Below, one piece after another: positions 33,900 to 42,126 of a DNA stretch of 64,000 bases (within the stretch, counting starts at the first letter, position 1; each line of letters opens with the position of its first letter). The notes beneath the pieces were generated by a model. The model saw only the letters and a program-made list of their open reading frames with translations, searched no databases and was not told the origin of the DNA. Source of the stretch: Planctomycetota bacterium (GTDB lineage: Bacteria > Planctomycetota > Planctomycetia > Pirellulales > Lacipirellulaceae); NCBI GenBank assembly GCA_029259945.1, contig JAJDEF010000012.1:62001-126000 (forward strand), given 5' to 3'. A program made the translations under genes and the position numbers.

Positions 33900-34370
33900 A
33901 TGCGACGTCGCCAGTCTGCACGACTCCGTCTTGGCACGACTACCGTAGAAACTGCGGTGGTGCTCCCGGTCTTTTTTCTCGTCGTTTTCGGGATTTTTGA
34001 AATCGCCCATGTCCAGTTGGTCAACAACATGATCAATAGTGCGTGCCGAAAAGGGGCACGCGTTGGGTCGGTAGAAGGAACGACAACCAGTCAGGTGTTG
34101 AGCAGTGTTGACGGAGCTTTGGGTTCTGTCATTTCAACCGCAACGGTATCTGTTTCGGTGAAAAATGCGGACGTTTATGATTCGGGGGTTACGCCACCCA
34201 CCGATGGCCCAAGCCTTGAGGCCTTGCCTGATATTGAATTGTCTGACGCCGAACCTCGACAAATGTTCTTGGTGCGGGCTTCAGTCCCTTATAACGACGT
34301 CGCGATATTTCCGATGTCCTTCATGCAAAATGTGGTGCTAGAAGGCCTATCGTTTATGCGTCACGAGTAA
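33900..34370 (+). CDS. TadE-family pseudopilin-like protein
   Basis: A 156-aa protein with GGAGG seven nt before the ATG. The N-terminus RLGTTTVETAVVLPVFFLVVFGIFEIAH is the TadE membrane segment with the conserved Glu, followed by NSACRKGARVGS. The C-terminal region contains an acidic stretch (EALPDIELSDAEPRQMF). It has low similarity to its two TadE neighbours beyond the first 50 residues, suggesting different minor-pilin roles. Confidence 0.9.
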   Translation: MRRRQSARLRLGTTTVETAVVLPVFFLVVFGIFEIAHVQLVNNMINSACRKGARVGSVEGTTTSQVLSSVDGALGSVISTATVSVSVKNADVYDSGVTPPTDGPSLEALPDIELSDAEPRQMFLVRASVPYNDVAIFPMSFMQNVVLEGLSFMRHE

Positions 34371-34404
34371 ATCCACTCCTCCTCTGCCTACTGGAGATGA
34401 ATCT

Positions 34405-34887
34405 ATGAGAAACCGTCCACTAAAAGACCGAACCCACCAACGTCTCGGGGCAGTTGCCGTCGAGTTTGCTATCGTTTTGCCCATCCTCGTAACCACGGTC
34501 TTGGGGCTCATCGAAATAACCCGCGCCTACGATGTACAAAACCTGCTAGAAACCGGCGCTCGCGAAGGGGCCCGTTTCGCGGCGATGGATCGCAGCGGCA
34601 TTCTCCAGGAGGGAGAGACTGCCAATAGCAAACTCATCTCCGACGTCACGAACTTCATGGCGTCTTCGGGCATTCCGGCAGAAAATGTATCGGTGGTGAT
34701 CCGGGATGCCACCGACCCTAACCAGGGCTTCGACTTGGACGACCCTGCCAACGATCTCTTGCTATTTGAGGTCGAGGTCAGTGTTCCTTTCTCAGCGGTT
34801 AGCTACACGCCGGTGAGTGAAGCAAACGATTATGGATTGTCTGCATCCATTACCTTCCGCAACGGACGCGCGACCCTATCTCAGTAA
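34405..34887 (+). CDS. TadE-family pseudopilin-like protein
   Basis: A 160-aa protein with TGGAG before the ATG. It has the TadE segment LGAVAVEFAIVLPILVTTVLGLIEITR and LETGAREGARFAAMD. It lies 34 bp downstream of the previous TadE gene and 50 bp upstream of the VWA/TadG gene, so these three are probably one transcript. Confidence 0.9.
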   Translation: MRNRPLKDRTHQRLGAVAVEFAIVLPILVTTVLGLIEITRAYDVQNLLETGAREGARFAAMDRSGILQEGETANSKLISDVTNFMASSGIPAENVSVVIRDATDPNQGFDLDDPANDLLLFEVEVSVPFSAVSYTPVSEANDYGLSASITFRNGRATLSQ

Positions 34888-34937
34888 GACTGAGAAACTC
34901 AGGACTTGAATCATTCTTTTCTTTCGGAGCGCATGTC

Positions 34938-36707
34938 ATGACTCACCAATCTTCTAAGAATGCACGTCGCAATCCAGCAATTCAACGCCGTCAGGGCGTG
35001 ATTGTCGTTCTCACGGGTTTTACGTTAATCGCTATTTTCGCCTTTGTCGCGCTTTCGGTCGACACAGGCCGCATTGTGCTTACTGAAACGAAAATGCAAA
35101 ACGCGGTCGACGCTGCTTCGTTGGCTGCCGCCCAGGAAATTACCGCTGCCGTCTACGCGGCAGGACAAGGGCAGGGCTCGGCGAGCGTCGACGCCAATTC
35201 GATTGCGGTAGAAGCCGCTCGCTTGATGGCCGCTCAAGTGGCCGAAGCCAATGGAGTTTTTATCGATCCCCAGGCGGATGTTCAATTTGGCAAGCGCGGG
35301 TTTGACGATGCCACCGGCACATGGCCCATTGAATGGGGCGGTACGCCGGTCAATGTGGTGCAAGTGGTTGCACGTCGTACAGAACTAGATGCTAGTTTAC
35401 CAGATGGCCAGTTGCCCCTAGCATTCGGCTGGGCGGTCGGAAGGTCGCAAGTTCCGCTTCAAACCTCGGCCACAGCTTTTGTCGAAGCACGTGACTTGGT
35501 GGTTGTGCTTGACTTCTCGGCTTCGATGAACGACGACAGCTCGCTTCGTTCGAGCTTAGGTCAGACACAAGCTGAAAATTCATTGGACGACATGTGGGAC
35601 TCGTTAATTGCTGCTGACCCGAAGTGGCCTGGGACGACGGAGTCAAAATTTCCAACCACCGGTTTTGGAGACGTAGATTCCTATGCTGGTACCTACATTT
35701 CTAGCAGTACGACGAGCGACATACGCAGCCTGCTTGGGCTGAACGAAAACAATCCCGATGGTTCTCGGATGTATCCCTTTCCACAAGCAGGCCGGTACAG
35801 CAGCGGAGAACTCAAAAACAAGCCAAGCGATTCCACAAGCGACGCACTCTGGAATGGATATATCAAATTTGTCAAAAAGAAAAGCGGCTCCTATAAGAAG
35901 AAATATGGCTATCGCACACTAATGGACTATCTTCAAGAAAGTCGATATTCGGCAAGTAGTTCGGAAGATCTTTGGCGTACGCCCCATTATCCTTTCCACG
36001 CGGTAAAGGAAGGCGCCTCGTTGTTCCTCGGGTTCCTTACTGACCTCGACTTCGGCGACGAAGTGGGCTTAGTGAGCTACGGAAAATGGGCCGTCAAAGA
36101 ATGGACGCATTATGATGGCGAAGTCGACATCGACATCACCGCCAATCCAATTACTAGCGACTATGCGACGATCGACGCCATCCAGCGGCGTCATCAAGCG
36201 GGTCACTACAGCGGATGGACTGGCATGGGCGATGGCATTCTCAACGCCCGCGAACTATTAGTAGGCGATGCCAATGACCCGAACGATGACGGCTACAGCC
36301 GCTATGGGGCTCGGCCGACGATGATCATCATGACCGATGGTCAGACCAACCAGGGGCCGTCCGGTTGGAGTTTGCCCGGCGATTTTGACTGGGCCGAATG
36401 GACCGACTACGATGGCGACGGAATTGCCGACTACTCGACCTCGAACTGGAAGAAACAGTATTCGTTCTGGGAAGCGACCGAAGCCATCAAACGCGGGATT
36501 ACGCTTCACACGATGGCTGTCGGTGCCGGCGCAGACCGTGATTTGATGGAGGCCATTGCCTTTGCAGGCAGTGGAATCTTTATCAGTGTCCCCGGCGGTA
36601 GCACCGTGGCCGAGATGGAGTCGCAGCTACTCGACGCTTTCCGCAATATCGCCTCGCAGGTGCCGCCTGCGAAGCTTGTCTTTGAGTTAACCGCTCCGGC
36701 GAACTGA
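34938..36707 (+). CDS. VWA-domain TadG-like protein
   Basis: A 589-aa protein with CGGAG upstream. The N-terminal Tad segment (GVIVVLTGFTLIAIFAFVALSVDTGR) is followed by MQNAVDAASLAAAQE. A von Willebrand factor A domain begins at about residue 185 with the MIDAS motif DFSASMN (DxSxS) and continues to IIMTDGQTNQG and LHTMAVGAGADRDLM. A large insertion of about 200 residues, rich in Ser, Lys and Tyr (KKKSGSYKKKYGYR), sits inside the VWA domain. It is anchored in the membrane with an extracytoplasmic adhesion-type domain. It closes the Tad-like block and is followed by a strong terminator. Confidence 0.9.
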   Translation: MTHQSSKNARRNPAIQRRQGVIVVLTGFTLIAIFAFVALSVDTGRIVLTETKMQNAVDAASLAAAQEITAAVYAAGQGQGSASVDANSIAVEAARLMAAQVAEANGVFIDPQADVQFGKRGFDDATGTWPIEWGGTPVNVVQVVARRTELDASLPDGQLPLAFGWAVGRSQVPLQTSATAFVEARDLVVVLDFSASMNDDSSLRSSLGQTQAENSLDDMWDSLIAADPKWPGTTESKFPTTGFGDVDSYAGTYISSSTTSDIRSLLGLNENNPDGSRMYPFPQAGRYSSGELKNKPSDSTSDALWNGYIKFVKKKSGSYKKKYGYRTLMDYLQESRYSASSSEDLWRTPHYPFHAVKEGASLFLGFLTDLDFGDEVGLVSYGKWAVKEWTHYDGEVDIDITANPITSDYATIDAIQRRHQAGHYSGWTGMGDGILNARELLVGDANDPNDDGYSRYGARPTMIIMTDGQTNQGPSGWSLPGDFDWAEWTDYDGDGIADYSTSNWKKQYSFWEATEAIKRGITLHTMAVGAGADRDLMEAIAFAGSGIFISVPGGSTVAEMESQLLDAFRNIASQVPPAKLVFELTAPAN

Positions 36708-36810
36708 TCTTCGCAAGTCTGCACCACCCCTGTCCCCAGGCGGCCGGTGGCGTGGGCGTGCGGTGCTGGTGTCCTGAACTGCATTGTCTACCTGCCGGCT
36801 GCCACGGACG

Positions 36811-36844
36811 CGCGCCGTCGCCTTGTGCGACGGCGCGTTTTTTT
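36811..36844 (+). terminator. Rho-independent terminator after the Tad-like block
   Basis: CGCGCCGTCG-ccttgtg-CGACGGCGCG is a perfect 10-bp G+C-rich stem followed by seven T. It lies about 100 bp after the VWA gene stop. Confidence 0.92.
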
Positions 36845-36970
36845 GTTGGGAACGCCTCATAGCGACCTGATCAAAGGTTCTATCACTGAGGACATCAGAG
36901 GCACATAGTGTTACACTGGCGGCTTCTGAACTGGTGCGGTTCAGGGTCATCCCCAAAAAGGACATGCCGG

Positions 36971-38854
36971 ATGGATATGCTTCGCCGATTTCTTTTGACT
37001 CGTTTCTCGTTTCGTCGTTTGCCTAGGGTAGCTCTGGCGATCATCCTGGGGTTAGCTTCCCAGATAGTAACAGCACAATCCTTGATCGGCTTGGTTGAAC
37101 TAGGCAGCGAGGATGCAGAAGCTACGGCGCCCATCGTTTCGCCAGAGAAGAAGGTGGAACCACGCCTGGTACAGATGCTCGAGTCGCCGAATACGACGAT
37201 GTCGGGGTTTCTTGGCGCGATGAACGATGGCGAGTTTGATCTGGCTGCAAACTGCCTCGATCTTTCCAAACTAGGCGAAGCGGTCTCGGGCGATAAACGA
37301 AAAACGTATGTGTTTCAGCTCAAGGAAGTGCTTGACCGCATGCTATGGGTCGACACGAGCGGCTTTGCCATACAGGCCGACTTGAATCGTTCGTATTCGC
37401 TTGCCGAGGAAGCCCTCGAACTCACTGGCGCCGATCGAGAGGATGCCCGATTGATCATCATTGCGCAAAGCGCCGATGGTCTTTGGCGTTTCAGCCCCGA
37501 GACACTCGACGCACTGGATAGCGGCTTGTGGCTCCGCTGGCACAATCGCAAGGTGGTTGTACCCAAAAGAGAGGGCGAAGAGAAACGACAGGAACGCGCT
37601 CGGCAGGAAATGCCCTTTTCGTTGTGGTTGCCCACCCTCTTTCCCGAAATTCTCATGAAACAACATCTGCTGGTTCCCGACTACCAGTGGACTTGTTTGT
37701 TAGTGCTGATTGTCTTTGGCTTTTTGGCAGACATGGTCACGCGTTTTCTTTTACTTCGCATCACCCATGTCTGGTTTCATTTCCGGCAGTCTGGAAGCGA
37801 GCTGAAAAAACTGGGCAATCCATGGAAGCCAGTGGGCCTGCTTGTTCAAGCGAACGTTTGGTATTTCGGGACGCGTGCGATTGGGTTCCCTGCCTCAGTG
37901 ATGATGATTTTGCTGGTGGGGCTTAAGTTATTTTCCATCGTGGCAGCGGCATGGACGACGTTTTTGTTCATTAACCTACTGACCGGCTACTTGAAAGAGA
38001 AGTCGGAGCTGACGGATACGAAATTCGACGACCTGCTGGTTCCACTCATATCGCGGTCGCTCAAAGCGTTGGTCGTTTGCATGGCGGTGGTCACGGGGGC
38101 CAAGGCATTCAACCTACCCATTTCCGGGCTAGTAGGGGGACTTGGCCTGGGAGGAGCGGCATTTGCGTTAGCGTCGAAGGATACGATTTCTAATCTGTTC
38201 GGCTCGCTGACGGTGCTGACCGACCGGCCATTTGAGGTGGGCGATTGGGTGATTACCGATCAGGCAGAAGGATGTGTCGAGTCGGTCGGTTTTCGCAGCA
38301 CGCGAATCCGCACATTTTACAATTCCGAAATTACGGTGCCCAACAGTCTGCTCACAACCGCAACCGTCGACAACATGGGTCGGCGAAGCTATCGTCGGAT
38401 CAAAACGCAGTTGGGCGTTCAGTACGACACTACCCCTGAACAGGTCGACGCCTTTTGCGAGGGAATCCGCGAACTGATCCGACGGCATCCTTTCACACGA
38501 AAGGATTACTACCACGTTTACTTCAATCAGTTCAGCAGTAGCTCGCTCGATATTCTGCTCTACTGTTTTCTCGATTGTCCCGATTGGGCGGTCGAACTAC
38601 GCGAACGGCATCGACTTTTTCTCGACATTTTGCGTCTAGCCCAATCGCTAAAGGTGCAATTTGCCTTCCCCACGAGCACGCTGCACATGTTTACTGAGGA
38701 AGCAAACAACACCAACCCACCGATCCGCAACCCGATGACCGATGGCCGTCGCGCAGCAGCCACGATTGCAGACTTACCACTGCCCACAGACCAAAAGCCA
38801 GGAAAAGTCGAGTTTCCCGGCCCGTTTGAGTTCGGAGAAGATTCTGAAAGCTGA
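36971..38854 (+). CDS. MscS-family mechanosensitive ion channel
   Basis: A 627-aa protein from ATG 36971 with AAGGAC upstream; the track form adds 21 residues. A signal-like N-terminus and a periplasmic domain of about 200 residues come first, then several membrane helices from about residue 230. The pore helix and beta domain are classic: LVGGLGLGGAAFALASKDTI, FGSLTVLTDRPFEVGDWV and FRSTRIRTFYNSEITVPNS. The C-terminal alpha/beta vestibule ends in a variable tail. It releases solutes on hypo-osmotic shock. The last bases converge with the next gene, 7 bp between stops. Confidence 0.93.
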   Translation: MDMLRRFLLTRFSFRRLPRVALAIILGLASQIVTAQSLIGLVELGSEDAEATAPIVSPEKKVEPRLVQMLESPNTTMSGFLGAMNDGEFDLAANCLDLSKLGEAVSGDKRKTYVFQLKEVLDRMLWVDTSGFAIQADLNRSYSLAEEALELTGADREDARLIIIAQSADGLWRFSPETLDALDSGLWLRWHNRKVVVPKREGEEKRQERARQEMPFSLWLPTLFPEILMKQHLLVPDYQWTCLLVLIVFGFLADMVTRFLLLRITHVWFHFRQSGSELKKLGNPWKPVGLLVQANVWYFGTRAIGFPASVMMILLVGLKLFSIVAAAWTTFLFINLLTGYLKEKSELTDTKFDDLLVPLISRSLKALVVCMAVVTGAKAFNLPISGLVGGLGLGGAAFALASKDTISNLFGSLTVLTDRPFEVGDWVITDQAEGCVESVGFRSTRIRTFYNSEITVPNSLLTTATVDNMGRRSYRRIKTQLGVQYDTTPEQVDAFCEGIRELIRRHPFTRKDYYHVYFNQFSSSSLDILLYCFLDCPDWAVELRERHRLFLDILRLAQSLKVQFAFPTSTLHMFTEEANNTNPPIRNPMTDGRRAAATIADLPLPTDQKPGKVEFPGPFEFGEDSES

Positions 38855-38861
38855 TTTGGGG

Positions 38862-40088
38862 CTAGCAGCCAGAGTCAGCGAAATGCGACCGGGCTTTGTG
38901 GTTCCGATCCCGACGACTGCTTCTCCCCACACACAGCACAGCCGCGAATAGCGAGGCTAGACTCGAGGGTTCGGGGACGGCGGCAGGGATGACCGATAGG
39001 TCTTGGCTCTGGTTGATCAGCGAACCAGGAACTGGGCCTAGACCCAGTAGACCGAGTGCCAGATTGCCTGTGTCCCCGTTGCGAATAGGTTGATTGGCAT
39101 CGGTATAGGTCGGTCGGCCAGTGCCCGGGTTAAGACGACTGGTCGGATTCAAAGAGTAAAGATCGATACCAGATGCGACACCGGGGCCCCATATAAGAAC
39201 AGGGACGGTGTAATGCTCTGGCGCGCTGGCCGGCGTGCTATGCCCAAAATTAAGGCCGCCATGATCGGAGGTAACGATGATCACTGTGTCATTCAGCAGG
39301 CCTGCGTCTGTTTCAACAAGGTCGAAAATTTCGCCCAGATATCCGTCAACTTGTTGCACCGCTGTATCCCAGAACGTTGACCCCCAGCCAGCGCCATGCC
39401 CAAAAGAGTCGGGATCGCGATAATGAAGGAATGTATAATTGTATTCGCTAGTTGGCATGTCGGCGAGATAATCGGCCTGAAGATTTGATGCGACTGAGGC
39501 GGTTGACTTTTGCACATAGGTATCAATTTTGTCACGACCGTTGTCGACACCTGTCGTGTCCAGCGCACCGGCGGTCGCGTTGTAGCTTTGCTCGTAGATG
39601 ATAAACTTGCTTTTGCTCGCGTAAAGAGCCGTCGATAAGCCGTTGTCGTGGGCAACACCGAACACGCTGTCGACGTAAGAAAGATTGGGATTGCCAGCGT
39701 TGTGAAGCGTGGCTGTCGAACTAGGATTGCTGTTCAGGGTATAACCATGATGGGTCGTATCAGGCAGCCCGGCAGGTTGCGAGACGGGCCGTCCGGTTAA
39801 CATCGAGGTGTGGTTGGGGATCGTGTTGGTATGGGTGTAGTCAGTTCGCGCGTTGTAGGTAGTCGCTCCTTCGTCCACAAACCGCTTGAAGTTTGGGTAG
39901 AGCAGGGGCGAATTGTTCACCCTCGTTTCCAGGAAATCACCACGCAGCCCGTCAACGCTGATATGGATTACATGGTTGACCACCGCCATCGAGACAAGCG
40001 GTGTGGCCAATGTCAAAACAAGAAAAAGGCCTAGCAAAACAGCTTGACGTCGTTGCCAAATACAGAATGCAGTTAAGTAAAAGTACAA
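38862..40088 (-). CDS. PEP-CTERM alkaline-phosphatase-superfamily phosphodiesterase
   Basis: A 408-aa exported enzyme of the type I phosphodiesterase/nucleotide pyrophosphatase group. A signal (AVLLGLFLVLTLATPLVSMA) comes first, then metal site D46 in HISVDGLRGD, nucleophile T94 in TNTIPNHTSMLTGR, and second metal site VTSDHGGLNFGHS. The C-terminus carries a PEP-CTERM signal: VPEPSS, a short hydrophobic stretch (LASLFAAVLCVG) and a basic cluster (RSSRRDR). After this come 13 extra residues, an unusual extension. It is likely sorted by an exosortase. The substrate, perhaps nucleotides or phosphodiesters, is unknown. Confidence 0.88.
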   Translation of the reverse strand: MYFYLTAFCIWQRRQAVLLGLFLVLTLATPLVSMAVVNHVIHISVDGLRGDFLETRVNNSPLLYPNFKRFVDEGATTYNARTDYTHTNTIPNHTSMLTGRPVSQPAGLPDTTHHGYTLNSNPSSTATLHNAGNPNLSYVDSVFGVAHDNGLSTALYASKSKFIIYEQSYNATAGALDTTGVDNGRDKIDTYVQKSTASVASNLQADYLADMPTSEYNYTFLHYRDPDSFGHGAGWGSTFWDTAVQQVDGYLGEIFDLVETDAGLLNDTVIIVTSDHGGLNFGHSTPASAPEHYTVPVLIWGPGVASGIDLYSLNPTSRLNPGTGRPTYTDANQPIRNGDTGNLALGLLGLGPVPGSLINQSQDLSVIPAAVPEPSSLASLFAAVLCVGRSSRRDRNHKARSHFADSGC

Positions 40089-40362
40089 GATTAGATTCCT
40101 CAGTGAGACTCGCAGCTACTTTTTACAGACGCGCGAGTAGGACGTTATTTGGGCAGAATTTAGACGAAAAAAAGGCGCAGAGTCTCCGTGCCGAGACACG
40201 AAAACTTTGCACCTTTTTTAACGATCAGATTAGATCTTACCTGCCGAGGATGAACAGAACACTCCATGCACTCTACCAAGGTTCGCCAGAAAAGACAAGC
40301 AAAATGCGACAAATGTCCTGGATTGCGATCTATGTACAATTGAATACTGCGAAAAAGATATG

Positions 40363-40398
40363 AAAAAAGGCCGCAACCCGTAGGCCACGACCTCTTTT
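40363..40398. terminator. Orphan bidirectional terminator-like hairpin
   Basis: AAAAAAGGCCG pairs with CGACCTCTTTT around a loop of 14 nt. It has A-run and T-run borders on both sides but no protein gene ends near it. Confidence 0.45.
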
Positions 40399-40736
40399 CT
40401 CTTCAAACAAACTTTCGGTCGAATTGCGACGGTGTGGAGTCGCTGGAAGAAAGACGCGTGTCGGACAGCGCTGCGCGCTGCCATAGTTATGACTCGGGTC
40501 TATCCAAAATTTGGTCCTCCCGGCGGAATTATGACCGTAAAGTTTGATTTCTTATGCTGCTACAAAAAAGTAGCAGATTTGATGTCGGCGAAATATCTCA
40601 TCGGCTTTCTCGCCCGCTTGCTCCAGTCGAACTAAACGGACGAAGGCGAGACGTTACACGGTAATTATACTTCACGGAATAGGGGTCGTGGACAGATTTT
40701 TTCGCGAGCAAACCCTGTGCCAGTTACCAAATTCTG

Positions 40737-40759
40737 CGATCGGCAATTTCTGCCGATCG
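40737..40759. other. Perfect 9-bp stem-loop upstream of a secreted protein gene
   Basis: CGATCGGCA-atttc-TGCCGATCG ends about 105 bp before the ATG at 40865. No T-run follows. It could be a leader element or operator. Confidence 0.4.
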
Positions 40760-40864
40760 GCCCTTCAAAGGCCTAAGTGATCTTGGCGTACCGGTTTCCA
40801 GCAGCTACAAACGCCCCTCCGGTAAAGTTTGTCTTTTACACGTCCTGGTTCATCGCAGGTTGCC

Positions 40865-41248
40865 ATGGTTCTGCAAACTGGATTTATTAGCCGAAAGCGG
40901 CGTGCCTTGTGTTGGGCGTTAGTCGGGGCCATGTTCCTAGGGTTCACAGGACTGCCTTCGGTCGCCCAACAGTCGACCAGTTCCACGAATAATCAGGGCA
41001 GAACGATTTCATTGAGTGATCAGCTTCGTACAGGACTTAAGGCCTTCACGAAGTCTGATTTCGATTTTATCAATAAAGTGACGGATCAGGTAAACCAGGG
41101 GAAATTGCCTCGACGACTGGTCGATGGCACCTTCCTTTGGGCTCGCGACCGTGCTGCTAGAAGGTCACGATTGCGTGAGCTACGGCCCATGGTCTACTTT
41201 CGCCCTGCTCTCGTGCAGCGTGCTAAGCGAATCGGGGTAAAGCTGTAG
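40865..41248 (+). CDS. Small exported hypothetical protein
   Basis: A 127-aa protein from ATG 40865; the track starts 12 codons earlier. It has a basic-hydrophobic signal (RKRRALCWALVGAMFLGFTGLPSVA) followed by a Ser/Thr/Asn/Gln-rich linker. A basic helical domain follows (LRTGLKAFTKSDFDFINKVTDQVNQGKLPRRLVDGTF) with AARRSRLRELRPMVYFRPAL near the end. Similar short exported proteins occur across planctomycetes with no assigned function. It lies alone between a long intergenic region and the Lys/Ala-rich gene. Confidence 0.72.
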   Translation: MVLQTGFISRKRRALCWALVGAMFLGFTGLPSVAQQSTSSTNNQGRTISLSDQLRTGLKAFTKSDFDFINKVTDQVNQGKLPRRLVDGTFLWARDRAARRSRLRELRPMVYFRPALVQRAKRIGVKL

Positions 41249-41366
41249 GTCACGTCCGGCGAGAGTGGTGCTAGCCAGCGTCAGCGAGATCGGGTATGAT
41301 CTGGGCTCACCGTTAGCCCCCACCCCCCCTCTCTAGCTGGGCCCTTGCACCCAACCTTATTCATTC

Positions 41367-41690
41367 ATGGCTAAAAAGACCGCTAAAAAGAAGGCTCCTG
41401 CAAAAAAAGCAGCCCCCGCCAAGAAAAAAGCGGCCACTGCCAAAAAGGCGGCTCCGGCCAAGAAAAAAGCAGAGCCCAAGAAAAAGAAGGCGGCTGCCAA
41501 GAAGAAATCCCGCGCTCGGGCGGTCAAAGAAATTCGCCTCAAGGCCTACTGGGGCGTCTTTAGCCAATCGCTTAAGCGAGTGGCACTCTTCGAGTTCAAC
41601 GAGAAGAAACAGGCTGAGAAAAAGGCCCAAGACCTCAGTAAAAAAGCCCCCCACTTTGTCCAGCCGGTCAAAGAAGTCATCGAAGAATAG
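41367..41690 (+). CDS. Lys/Ala/Pro-rich histone-H1-like protein with a C-terminal domain
   Basis: A 107-aa, strongly basic protein. Residues 1-50 are tandem KKAAPAKKKA-type repeats, as in eukaryotic H1 tails and bacterial nucleoid proteins of the HU-extension type. Residues about 52-107 form a separate, mostly helical unit (VKEIRLKAYWGVFSQSLKRVALFEF.. ending VKEVIEE). It probably binds DNA or RNA non-specifically through the tail. No HU core is present. A start-proximal ribosome site is not obvious. It converges with the receiver-like gene, 17 bp between stops. Confidence 0.8.
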   Translation: MAKKTAKKKAPAKKAAPAKKKAATAKKAAPAKKKAEPKKKKAAAKKKSRARAVKEIRLKAYWGVFSQSLKRVALFEFNEKKQAEKKAQDLSKKAPHFVQPVKEVIEE

Positions 41691-41707
41691 TTTTGGGGAT
41701 GTTTGCA

Positions 41708-42076
41708 CTATCCGAGTAGCGGTGCCAACCGCTCGGCCGTGTTTTTGTCGAGTTCTAGCTTTCCGAACCCACGTTCTGCGCCGATGGCCATTGCGGCCTC
41801 TTGGTGCTCAGGCATGTTGGTCACCAACATTACCGGGACGCTATTCAGCTGGGCATCAGCTTTTATGGCTTTGATGATTTCGACACCATCGGAGTAGTCC
41901 CGGTCGAGTTTGCGATTTACCGTGACAAGTGCGAAGTCGTTTTTGCGTAACTCCTCCAAGGCATCTTCGACGCCATCTGCCTGAACCATCTCGCAGTCGA
42001 AGTGGTTGGTCAGAAAACTGCTGATCATAGAAAAATCAGGACCACAGTTACCCACATCTAAAACACGTTTCGTCAT
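41708..42076 (-). CDS. Receiver-like domain protein without phosphoacceptor Asp
   Basis: A 122-aa stand-alone CheY-like fold with GAGGG before the ATG. The usual acidic pair is degraded (VLDVGNCGPD), and the position of the phosphorylated Asp holds Asn54 (ALVTVNRKLD). The conserved Thr (VMLVTNM) and Lys (GFGKLEL) remain. It therefore probably does not accept phosphate in the usual way and may act as a constitutive or ligand-controlled adaptor. There is no output domain and no kinase nearby. It is 50 bp downstream of the PQQ-propeller genes, perhaps in the same transcript. Confidence 0.8.
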   Translation of the reverse strand: MTKRVLDVGNCGPDFSMISSFLTNHFDCEMVQADGVEDALEELRKNDFALVTVNRKLDRDYSDGVEIIKAIKADAQLNSVPVMLVTNMPEHQEAAMAIGAERGFGKLELDKNTAERLAPLLG

Positions 42077-42126
42077 TCCTTATTCCCTCAATGGTTTCTA
42101 ACCATCATCGCCTTTCGCACGGAGCG

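Larger units (their letters stand above)
40089..40864. other. Long intergenic region with several stem-loops
   Basis: About 775 bp without a convincing gene; the overlapping track ORFs here lack family features. Dyads include AAAAAAGGCCG/CGACCTCTTTT (40363-40398, with two G-U pairs), CTGCTAC-aaaaaa-GTAGCAG near 40555-40575, and CGATCGGCA/TGCCGATCG (40737-40759). The first is flanked by A and T runs, so it can terminate in either direction although no neighbouring gene ends there. A short unannotated transcript is possible. Confidence 0.4.

Noticed and set aside
40001-40363. 120-aa plus-strand ORF
   Set aside because: It overlaps the start of the phosphodiesterase gene in antisense and has no family features.
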